The position numbers and the translations under genes are program-made. Below, one piece after another: positions 57,450-64,000 of a DNA stretch of 64,000 nt (the stretch's first letter is position 1; every line of letters begins with the position of its first letter). The notes under the pieces were generated by a model. That model saw only the letters and a list, made by a program, of their open reading frames with translations. It had not been told where the DNA came from and did no database searches. This DNA is from Nostoc sp. TCL240-02 (GTDB lineage: Bacteria > Cyanobacteriota > Cyanobacteriia > Cyanobacteriales > Nostocaceae). The stretch is taken from NCBI RefSeq assembly GCF_013343235.1, contig NZ_CP040094.1, positions 2,356,501 through 2,420,500 of the forward strand, in the 5' to 3' direction.

Positions 57450-58143
57450 AGCGCAAAATTATTCTAAATTGCTCTTGAATAATTGCCATAATTTGGTATA
57501 ATTCTAGCATATTATTGCCTTTTTTTGCCTAAGCAGCTAACTCAAACGCTTGCGTCTTAATAGATTTACCTTGCTTTGCTCCAAGTTGGATTGTAGTGTG
57601 ATCGCTTCTCTGTAGGTTGTGTGAAGCCATCACTAAAATAAATAAAAGATAAATTAATGAATTACTATTTAGTTATTATATTGTGTTGGCTTAAAGAGAA
57701 ATCAATATCCCAATTTGCTAAATGGTAAATATCATAAAAATACAACATTTTCAAATGAGGAGATAAATCTATTTATTGAAATTGTCCAGCCGGAGAAGTA
57801 GGTAAACCACTTAGTTCAAATAAATCTTTTATTTTCCGAGATAGGATTTGGATTAGAGTACCATTTTTTGTCAACTCAGATAGATCATCTTGTCTAGAAC
57901 AACTATAATTTTATTTGTTTTAGCATGAAAAAGTATTTGGCAAAGCCTACAATCACTAACTTTTCTCGTCCTTGGATCACTTTTTTAAGAAACCCTGTTG
58001 CTCCATTGAGTGTAATAAAAATACACAAGACCTGCACCTTTTCAATTTAAATCTATTATGCTGCATAGTCGAGCGAATTGCTTATCTGGTTGATACGTTT
58101 AATTATTGGTTGGCAAACTTACCAGAAGAAAATTCGCCTTGCC
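57450..58143. other. 690-bp spacer between gyrA and hisC, no gene seen
   Basis: The spacer is AT-rich and has no frame with recognisable protein features; one 81-codon plus-strand frame (57972-58217) overlaps the hisC end and looks spurious. The gyrA promoter should lie in the first 150 bp. No strong hairpin was noticed. Confidence 0.55.
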
Positions 58144-59205
58144 TTAATCCCCAGTCCCCAATAAATAAATCAATGTTTCTACTAAAACTTGATTTTGTTC
58201 ATCTGTGCCAACAGTAATGCGTAATTTATCATCTAGTCCAGGCTGCTTGAAGTAACGGATTAAAATTCCCTGTTCTTTCAGTTTTTGATAGAGATATTCC
58301 GCGTTTTTTTGTGGAGGCTGTACCAGCAAAAAGTTAGTTTGGGAATCCCAGATATGAAAACCTAATTGTTTTAAGTCTGTTGATAGCTGATTCCGTGATG
58401 CTTTAATCTTTGCCACACAAGCATTTTTATAAGCTTGATCGGTAATAGCAGCCGTGCCAATTGCACAAGCTATCGCATCAATGTTATAGCTATCCTTCAC
58501 TTTAAACAATCCCTGCAACAGTTTAGGATTCGCCACTCCAAATCCCAATCGCAGTCCAGCCAACGAGTAGCCCTTAGAAAGGGTACGAATTATGATGACA
58601 TTTTCGTATTCCTTTACCAAAGCCAACGCATTCTCTTCGGTAAAATCTATGTATGCTTCATCAATCACCAAAACTCCAGATAACTGGCTGGCTAATTGGC
58701 GCAGCTCGTTAGTTGCTACCAGATGCCCCGATGGACTATTCGGCGACGCAATGAATGTGACAGAACCATTGGCAGCAACCAGTTCTTTCAAAGGTAAACT
58801 GTAGTCCTCGCCGTAGGAAATTTCAGTAATTTCCGCATCTTGCATTTCCGCCAATGTACGATACAGCACATAAGTTGGCATCGGATAAACTACCTTTCTT
58901 CCAGGTTCTGCACAGGCTCGAATTACTACGCTCAACAATTCGTCACTGCCATTGCCTACAATAATCCAATCGCTAGGAACTCCTAAAACTTTACTTGCGG
59001 CTTGCCGAAATTCCCCACCGAAAGGTTCTGGATACCGCCGCAACCACTCCCCCTCAATATTTTGCAGTACAGCTAGTGCCGTAGGGGAAGGAGGATAGGG
59101 GTTCTCGTTGCTGTTGAGTTTAATTATCTGTGTACCGCGTTGGGGCTGCTCACCGGGAACATAGCTAGCCATTGCATCAACATTGGAGCGAAAGTAGTTA
59201 GTCAT
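58144..59205 (-). CDS. hisC: Histidinol-phosphate aminotransferase
   Basis: The protein has 353 residues if started at the ATG at 59205 (MTNYFRSNVDAMASYVPGEQ); the frame extends 27 bases further upstream. This class I/II PLP enzyme has KLNSNENPYPPSP, the PLP-contacting IVGNGSDELLSVV, YPMPTYVLY, DEAYIDF and the Schiff-base lysine in RTLSKGYSLAGLRLG. It converts imidazole-acetol phosphate and glutamate to histidinol phosphate. The start is divergent from the methyltransferase gene, with the two 5' ends about 120 bp apart. Two hisC copies are common in cyanobacteria; whether this one serves histidine or aromatic amino acids is not determined. Confidence 0.92.
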   Translation of the reverse strand: MTNYFRSNVDAMASYVPGEQPQRGTQIIKLNSNENPYPPSPTALAVLQNIEGEWLRRYPEPFGGEFRQAASKVLGVPSDWIIVGNGSDELLSVVIRACAEPGRKVVYPMPTYVLYRTLAEMQDAEITEISYGEDYSLPLKELVAANGSVTFIASPNSPSGHLVATNELRQLASQLSGVLVIDEAYIDFTEENALALVKEYENVIIIRTLSKGYSLAGLRLGFGVANPKLLQGLFKVKDSYNIDAIACAIGTAAITDQAYKNACVAKIKASRNQLSTDLKQLGFHIWDSQTNFLLVQPPQKNAEYLYQKLKEQGILIRYFKQPGLDDKLRITVGTDEQNQVLVETLIYLLGTGD

Positions 59206-59323
59206 AGGACATTGGGTGCGTATCTTAAACAAATTTCAACCCACAATTTCTGACGATATCGTTTTTTGTCGTTTACATCAAAAAATACGGCCTTATAAAT
59301 TACGAATGAGGAATTATCAAGAG

Positions 59324-60088
59324 ATGCCAGATAAATGGAATCCAGAATTATACGAACGATTTGAGTCGGAAAGAAGTCGCCCGTTCTACGACTTGGTAGA
59401 TATGATACATCGGCAAGAAAACTTACGAATTCTCGATTTAGGATGCGGAACTGGAAAGTTAACGAAGTATTTGCATGACACACTAGCAGCACAGGAGACT
59501 TTAGGGATAGATGCTTCTGAGAAAATGCTGCAAAAGGCTCGTCAGTTTGAAGGTAACGGACTACGCTTTGAGCAAAGAAAAATTGAGGAAAATCCAGGAG
59601 ATGGGGAGTTTAATGTGATATTTTCTAATGCAGCATTGCAGTGGTTGACGGAACATGAGGCGTTATTTGAGAAATTGCGAGGTAAGTTAAAACCTGGTGG
59701 ACAGCTTGCTGTACAAATACCAACGATGGATACTGAGCCAGTACATAAAATAGCAGCTGAGACTGCAAAAGAATTTAGTCAAGAATTGGGAGGATACGTG
59801 CGGCGTTTAGAGGTACTTGCTCCAGAAACATACGCCAAACTGCTTTATAAATTGGGGTTTGTGAAGCAGGAAGTAAAGCTTCAGGTTTATGGACATGTGC
59901 TGCCTTCACGAGAAGCTGTAGTAGAGTGGTATCGCGGGACACTGCTAACAGCATACGAATCGAAGTTAGATGCCCAAACCTATGAACAATTTGTAGAACG
60001 TTATCAGCAGAAACTCTTCCAGTTGCTAGAAGATGAGCGTCCATTCTTTTTCCCCTATAAACGCATCTTAATGTGGGGAAGTATTTGA
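59324..60088 (+). CDS. SAM-dependent methyltransferase, trans-aconitate methyltransferase-like
   Basis: The protein has about 254 residues. LRILDLGCGTGKLTKYL is the SAM-binding motif I, TLGIDASEKMLQKAR motif post-I, and FNVIFSNAALQWLTEHE motif II; the C-terminal helical part has EWYRGTLLTAYESKL. The layout matches Tam (trans-aconitate 2-methyltransferase), which methylates the spontaneously formed aconitate isomer. The frame is open upstream to 59216, overlapping the 5' end of hisC. ATG 59324 (MPDKWNPELYERF) is preferred because the family similarity starts there; ATG 59306 is possible. It is probably a single gene. Confidence 0.85.
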   Translation: MPDKWNPELYERFESERSRPFYDLVDMIHRQENLRILDLGCGTGKLTKYLHDTLAAQETLGIDASEKMLQKARQFEGNGLRFEQRKIEENPGDGEFNVIFSNAALQWLTEHEALFEKLRGKLKPGGQLAVQIPTMDTEPVHKIAAETAKEFSQELGGYVRRLEVLAPETYAKLLYKLGFVKQEVKLQVYGHVLPSREAVVEWYRGTLLTAYESKLDAQTYEQFVERYQQKLFQLLEDERPFFFPYKRILMWGSI

Positions 60089-60167
60089 ACGCTTATTTCC
60101 CCTCAAAAATGTTTAAATCTCGTTAGAAAATAGAAGCAGGGGGCAGAGGAGCAAGAAAAGAATAACA

Positions 60168-60212
60168 ATATCCAATGACCAATGACCAATGACCAATGAC
60201 AAATGACAAATC
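60168..60212. repeat. (CAATGAC)n heptamer tract overlapping the next start codon
   Basis: TCCAATGACCAATGACCAAT and following units give five to six copies of the heptamer. The annotated ATG of the pseudouridine synthase lies in the last AATGACA unit, so the repeat supplies several out-of-frame and in-frame ATGs. Confidence 0.8.
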
Positions 60213-60781
60213 ATTACCGATATATTATTTTTTACAAACCCTATGGCGTTCTCAGCCAATTTACAAAAGATGCTTCCACACATAGCACCCTGAAAGATTA
60301 TATAGATGTACCTGATGTCTATCCTGTGGGACGCTTAGACTGGGATAGTGAAGGATTACTGCTGTTAACGAATGATGGACAATTGCAACATCGCCTTGCC
60401 CATCCGCGTTTTGGTCATAAACGTACTTATTGGGTACAGGTAGAGCGAATTCCAGATGAAGATGCAATAAAAAGGTTGCAAACAGGCGTAGAAATTCAAG
60501 ATTACCGCACTCAACCAGCACAAGTTAGGCTCTTATCAAAAGAGCCAGAGCTACCTGAACGCACACCGCCGATTAGATTTCGCAAAAATGTACCGACAGC
60601 TTGGCTGGAAATGACTTTGACAGAGGGAAAAAACCGCCAAGTCCGGCGCATGACTGCGGCTGTCGGGTTTCCGACTTTGCGACTGGTCAGGGTTAGCATA
60701 GCCCACATAAAATTAGATGGCCTACAATTGGGTCAATGGCGCGACCTCACCACATCTGAACTCCAATTTATTTCTTTTTAG
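60203..60781 (+). CDS. RluE-like 23S rRNA pseudouridine synthase
   Basis: The 192-residue RsuA/RluB/E/F-family enzyme without an S4 domain has [13 protein letters not shown], the catalytic [17 protein letters not shown] with the essential Asp, and [21 protein letters not shown]. It isomerises a uridine in 23S rRNA (in E. coli RluE modifies U2457). The ATG at 60203 is inside the heptamer repeat; an internal start cannot be excluded, but the catalytic domain begins within eight residues, so little else is available. No upstream purine-rich ribosome-binding site is evident; the repeat occupies its place. Confidence 0.9.
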   Translation: MTNHYRYIIFYKPYGVLSQFTKDASTHSTLKDYIDVPDVYPVGRLDWDSEGLLLLTNDGQLQHRLAHPRFGHKRTYWVQVERIPDEDAIKRLQTGVEIQDYRTQPAQVRLLSKEPELPERTPPIRFRKNVPTAWLEMTLTEGKNRQVRRMTAAVGFPTLRLVRVSIAHIKLDGLQLGQWRDLTTSELQFISF

Positions 60782-61040
60782 AGACGATAGGAAGAGGGCT
60801 AAGGAGCAAAGGAAGATCAGGGGATGAAAGGAAAGGGGACAAGGAAAATAACCATACCCAATTCCTAATTTTTACGATCGCTATCTTATTGAAGATCGCT
60901 TAATATACATTGGTTTGATAGGAATACCGGAGTTTCTAAAAAAACTTCTTGCGGGCTTTTGTAGAATATGTGATACTCTACATCTATAAACAAAGCACGG
61001 TAGTTCTATCGTTTTACCGTAGTTTAAAAGGACAGGATTC

Positions 61041-62198
61041 ATGCAGCTACTATGGTTCATCCCAACCCACGGCGACGGACGTTACCTTGCAACTGCTACA
61101 GGTGGAAGGGCAGTAAGCTTTCCCTATCTGCGGCAGATTGCTCAAGCGGTGGATGACCTTGGTTATACAGGAGCATTGCTGCCCACGGGACGTTCTTGTG
61201 AAGATGCTTGGATTGTAGCGTCAACCTTGGTATCACTGACGCGACAGATGCGTTTTTTGGTAGCGATTCGTCCCGGCTTGGTATCGCCTGGAGTAGCGGC
61301 ACGGATGGCGGCAACTTTTGATCGCCTCTCTGGTGGACGCTTGCTGATTAATGTCGTGACAGGTGGCGATCCCGTCGAGTTGGCGGGAGATGGCTTGCAT
61401 TTAGATCACGATCAGCGCTATGAATTAACAGATGAATTTTTAACAGTATGGCGAGCGATCGCTAGTGGAGAACAAGCCAATCTTCAGGGCGATTATCTCA
61501 ATATTCAAGATGGGAAACTGCTGTTTCCACCTGTTCAGAAGCCATATCCACCCTTGTGGTTTGGCGGTTCCTCTCCTGTTGCTCAAAAAATTGCTGCCAA
61601 GCACGTAGATGTCTATCTAACTTGGGGCGAACCACCGGCGCAAGTAGCCGAGAAGATTGCATTAGTTCGCAGACTTGCAGAAACAGAAGGCCGGACTTTG
61701 CGGTTTGGGATTCGTCTGCATGTGATTGTGCGCGAAACCGAGAGTGCAGCTTGGGATGCAGCCAATGATTTAATTAAATATGTCGATGACGAAGCGATCG
61801 CTAAAGCTCAAAAAGCTTATGCCCGGATGGATTCAGTTGGACAACAACGGATGACTCAATTACACCACGGAAATCGTGAGGCTTTAGAGATTAGTCCGAA
61901 CCTCTGGGCAGGAGTTGGTTTGGTGCGGGGTGGTGCGGGAACAGCCTTAGTAGGCGATCCCCAAACTGTAGCGGCCAGAATGTTGGAATATGCAGATTTA
62001 GGTATTGAGTCCTTTATCCTCTCTGGTTATCCCCACCTAGAAGAAGCTTATCGAGTCGCAGAACTTCTATTTCCCCATTTGCCCTTAGAAAATCTGCCAG
62101 CAGTAGAGAAGCAACATGTCTTGAGTCCATTTGGCGAGATTGTGGCAAATGAAGATTTCCCTAAGCAGCATAAAGAGAAAGCCACATCCATATCCTAG
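61041..62198 (+). CDS. ssuD: FMNH2-dependent alkanesulfonate monooxygenase
   Basis: The 385-residue bacterial luciferase-family flavin monooxygenase starts [16 protein letters not shown], followed by [25 protein letters not shown] and [21 protein letters not shown], then [30 protein letters not shown] and [16 protein letters not shown]. It desulfonates C2-C10 alkanesulfonates with reduced FMN and O2 to give sulfite and an aldehyde. ssuE, the FMN reductase, follows 79 bp downstream. The upstream 260 bp has a short inverted repeat CGGTAG...TACCG at 60998-61018, close to the start. No ssuABC transporter is in the window, so sulfonate uptake must be encoded elsewhere. It is probably induced by sulfate limitation. 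Confidence 0.93.
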   Translation: MQLLWFIPTHGDGRYLATATGGRAVSFPYLRQIAQAVDDLGYTGALLPTGRSCEDAWIVASTLVSLTRQMRFLVAIRPGLVSPGVAARMAATFDRLSGGRLLINVVTGGDPVELAGDGLHLDHDQRYELTDEFLTVWRAIASGEQANLQGDYLNIQDGKLLFPPVQKPYPPLWFGGSSPVAQKIAAKHVDVYLTWGEPPAQVAEKIALVRRLAETEGRTLRFGIRLHVIVRETESAAWDAANDLIKYVDDEAIAKAQKAYARMDSVGQQRMTQLHHGNREALEISPNLWAGVGLVRGGAGTALVGDPQTVAARMLEYADLGIESFILSGYPHLEEAYRVAELLFPHLPLENLPAVEKQHVLSPFGEIVANEDFPKQHKEKATSIS

Positions 62199-62277
62199 TA
62201 AAGTTTAGGTTATTGGTTATTCCCCATTCCCAATTCCCAATTCCCCATTCCCATTTAATACATAGGAGTTTAATTGA

Positions 62278-62844
62278 ATGACAAATATTTTAGCGATCGC
62301 AGGTAGCCCAACCCATCCATCTAGAACTTATGGTTTGGTCGAATACAGCGCCAGGCTTTTACAACAAGAAGGCTTGCATGTAGACATTATTTCAGTTCGG
62401 GATTTACCTGCTGAAGATTTAGTTTTTGGACGATACGATAGCCCTGCTTTAGAACAGCCAAAAGCTTTATTAGCAAAGGCAGATGGTGTGATTATAGCCA
62501 CCCCAATCTACAAAGCTGCTTACACAGGAGTGCTGAAAACATTTCTAGATTTGCTCCCACAAAAATCATTGACAGGTAAACCCGTATTACCAATTGCCCT
62601 TGGTGGAACGATCGCTCATTTATTGGCAATTGAATATGCTCTGAAACCTGTATTATCTGAATTAGGAGCGCGGCATATCCTAGCTACTGTTTATGCAGTA
62701 GACAAACAAATTCAACGACAAGCTGATAACAGTGTCATCTTAGATGAAGAAATTGACCAAAGGCTCAAAGATGTCCTCAAAGAATTTGTTAAAGCTGTAG
62801 CGTATGATGCCGCCGCGCCTCAAGAATTGGTTCATGCCAATTAA
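62278..62844 (+). CDS. ssuE: NADPH-dependent FMN reductase SsuE
   Basis: The 188-residue flavodoxin-like reductase starts MTNILAIAGSPTHPSRTYGL (phosphate-binding loop), with VIIATPIYKAAYTGVLKTFL and GLPI-like LPIALGGTIAHLL. It supplies FMNH2 to SsuD. The order ssuD-ssuE with a short gap matches co-transcription. A perfect hairpin with a T-rich tail begins 29 bp after the stop. C-terminal residues after about 170 differ from E. coli SsuE, but the core is standard. The enzyme is soluble and cytosolic. Confidence 0.92.
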   Translation: MTNILAIAGSPTHPSRTYGLVEYSARLLQQEGLHVDIISVRDLPAEDLVFGRYDSPALEQPKALLAKADGVIIATPIYKAAYTGVLKTFLDLLPQKSLTGKPVLPIALGGTIAHLLAIEYALKPVLSELGARHILATVYAVDKQIQRQADNSVILDEEIDQRLKDVLKEFVKAVAYDAAAPQELVHAN

Positions 62845-62872
62845 ATAATCAAGTTTATACCTCCGTTTGCTC

Positions 62873-62912
62873 GTAGCAGAGGGGTAATTTCTCCCCATCT
62901 GCTACCTTTTTT
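62873..62912 (+). terminator. Rho-independent terminator of the ssuDE unit
   Basis: GTAGCAGAGGGG (62873-62884) pairs with CCCCATCTGCTAC (62893-62905) with a single bulge, and is followed immediately by CTTTTTTAAAA. This is the clearest intrinsic terminator in the window. Confidence 0.88.
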
Positions 62913-63814
62913 AAAAGTTAATCAAATTGCATAAAATTCTATTAAAATAACAACCGGACTGTCTCACCATTTTGTGTCTAAGTTTAAAAAATATTTTTTA
63001 CAACTAATTTAGGATTGCTATAGATATCAAAATTGTCTCCTAACTCTACCCGTAGTAGATTAGTTAAATTAACTAATCTACTATTTTTTTTGAGATTTTA
63101 AAATTGCCGTCAGGATATGAGAAAGGTTCCCAAAAATATAGGTTGGATAAGGCTAATACCTTACCCAACCGAAGCGCGATCGCTCTTAATACAAGAAAAT
63201 CATAACTTTATTTAACGTGAGTTCGATAAACCTATCCCTCTCCGACTCGGAGAGGGACGGTTTTGCGTAGTAAAACCAGGGAGAGGTCTTTTTATTAAGG
63301 TTAATTAAATGGACACTATCTAAACACAACCAGGGCAAAAACGATCGCCTTTTTGATGTACTTAAATATATTCATGGTTTCATTCCACCTGAAATTCTAG
63401 TTTTAGAATGGATTACCTAACCTTTCGGCTCCGCTTTATTGCATCAATGAGAAAAAAGCAAACTTAACCATTAAGTAGAGTGCAAAGAACTTATGTATTT
63501 AGATCAACTTAATGGTTAAGGAAAATTAAAGTAATTTTCTATAAATATACTCTTAGTCTTTTAATGAAAATGCAAGGACAGTTAAGACTGTTTAGACAAT
63601 TAAGTAAATATTTAATGAGATTTTAATAATTTCTGAGGTTGGTAATATCGGTATATTATTCGCTACAAGCGTTGTTTATCGCAAATGAGTAGCGTTTGGT
63701 TCCTGTTGGCGTAACCCAACGTAGGCATCTACAGCCACCGTATATTAATGGCAATACGCTTTTTTGGTCAGGTTAACCAGTAAATTAGATGTAGAGCGTA
63801 AAAAAATAAACTCA
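62913..63814. other. 900-bp AT-rich spacer before the FAD oxidase gene
   Basis: No gene is evident. A palindrome CCCTCTCCGA-CTCGGAGAGGG (63236-63256) followed by ACCAGGGAGAGGTC belongs to a widespread cyanobacterial CCCTCTCC repeat. A TTAACCATTAAG / CTTAATGGTTAA inverted pair (63465-63476 and 63508-63519) is a possible operator for the downstream gene. A GTTGGCGTAACCCAACGTAGG repeat-like string lies at about 63706. Confidence 0.55.
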
Positions 63815-64000
63815 ATGAAAGCGATATCTAACGACAAGCCGCAAGGCGTGTGCGCTACTGATTTTGCATCTATTATCGGCGAAGAAAATGCTGTTTGCCT
63901 TTGGGAAAATATCGAAATAGGCCAGCAAAAACGTATCCAACAGGCTGTAACTTCTGGAAAACCTCCTACTTGTATCGTCTATCCCCGTACCCAACAACAA
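63815..64000 (+). CDS. FAD-binding oxidoreductase, N-terminal part (truncated by the window)
   Basis: ATG 63815 opens a frame that runs to the end of the window (62 codons) without a stop. It reads MKAISNDKPQGVC, then ASIIGEENAVCLWENIEIGQ and PPTCIVYPRTQQQ. The last part, CIVYPRT, is the usual entry to the PCMH-type FAD-binding domain (glycolate oxidase / D-lactate dehydrogenase GlcD class), where CIVxPxT precedes the nucleotide-binding loops. Only the first 62 residues are visible, so the substrate cannot be named. The 900 bp upstream hold no gene, so it should have its own promoter. Confidence 0.6.
   Translation, partial: MKAISNDKPQGVCATDFASIIGEENAVCLWENIEIGQQKRIQQAVTSGKPPTCIVYPRTQQQ

Noticed and set aside
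57972..58217. 81-codon plus-strand frame in the gyrA-hisC spacer
   Set aside because: Overlaps the hisC 3' end, has AT-rich codon use, and carries no family signal.

Overview
The window comes from the chromosome of a filamentous, heterocyst-forming cyanobacterium of the Nostoc/Anabaena group. The evidence is a complete heterocyst-glycolipid (HGL) island with hetN and hetI, many HIP1 octamers (GCGATCGC), the short tandem heptamer repeats typical of Nostocales, and cyanobacterial versions of housekeeping genes. No rRNA, tRNA, CRISPR array or prophage was recognised.

Layout. 1-9.8 kb: mixed housekeeping and surface genes: the end of riboflavin synthase, an M23 peptidase, biotin ligase, pgeF, a GT87 membrane glycosyltransferase, csaB, a Ycf49-like pair, hisA and a PEP-CTERM protein. 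10-38.3 kb: the HGL island. A minus-strand arm (hglT, GT2, DUF2141, GT2, hgdA, hgdC, hgdB) supplies glycosylation, epimerisation and export. After a 1.9 kb spacer with decayed coding remnants, a plus-strand arm builds the long-chain polyol: hglE (KS-AT-ACP-ACP), a KR-DH protein, a KS-CLF-AT protein, a PfaD-like enoyl reductase and hglB (ACP-thioester reductase). hetN and the phosphopantetheinyl transferase hetI follow. 38.37-38.6 kb: six perfect TTTTCCACA DnaA boxes in an AT-rich gap, a strong oriC candidate, with dnaN 3 kb away. 38.7-40.3 kb: a TIR-FGE fusion whose last codons form an A-depleted, GC-rich segment like the variable repeat of a diversity-generating retroelement (DGR). 41.3-46.4 kb: a tandemly duplicated small ORF, dnaN, a B12/radical-SAM protein and a DUF2891 protein. 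46.6-50.7 kb: a sugar-catabolic cluster gap1-pyk-tal. 50.8-57.4 kb: a small Arg/Tyr-repeat secreted protein, an ISKra4-like element with a perfect 9-bp target duplication that interrupts a DUF4870 gene, lnt with a repeat-derived in-frame insert, and gyrA. 58.1-64 kb: hisC, a methyltransferase, an rRNA pseudouridine synthase, ssuD-ssuE and the start of a probable FAD-dependent oxidase.

How it works together. HetI activates the ACPs of HglE and HglB. HglE, the KR-DH, KS-CLF-AT and PfaD-like proteins elongate and reduce the acyl chain, and HglB releases it reductively. HglT and accessory glycosyltransferases add sugar. HgdA and HgdBC are needed for correct glycolipid composition and deposition. 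HetN is the neighbouring patterning regulator or dehydrogenase.

The most notable points are the DGR-type variable C-terminus on a TIR protein beside the putative origin; related palindromic mini-elements in three successive junctions of the PKS operon; HetN without the RGSGR pentapeptide; a repeat translated inside lnt; and a 55-residue ORF made of two 28-residue repeats upstream of dnaN. Family assignments rest on motif recognition and memory of the PCC 7120 literature. No database search was run.
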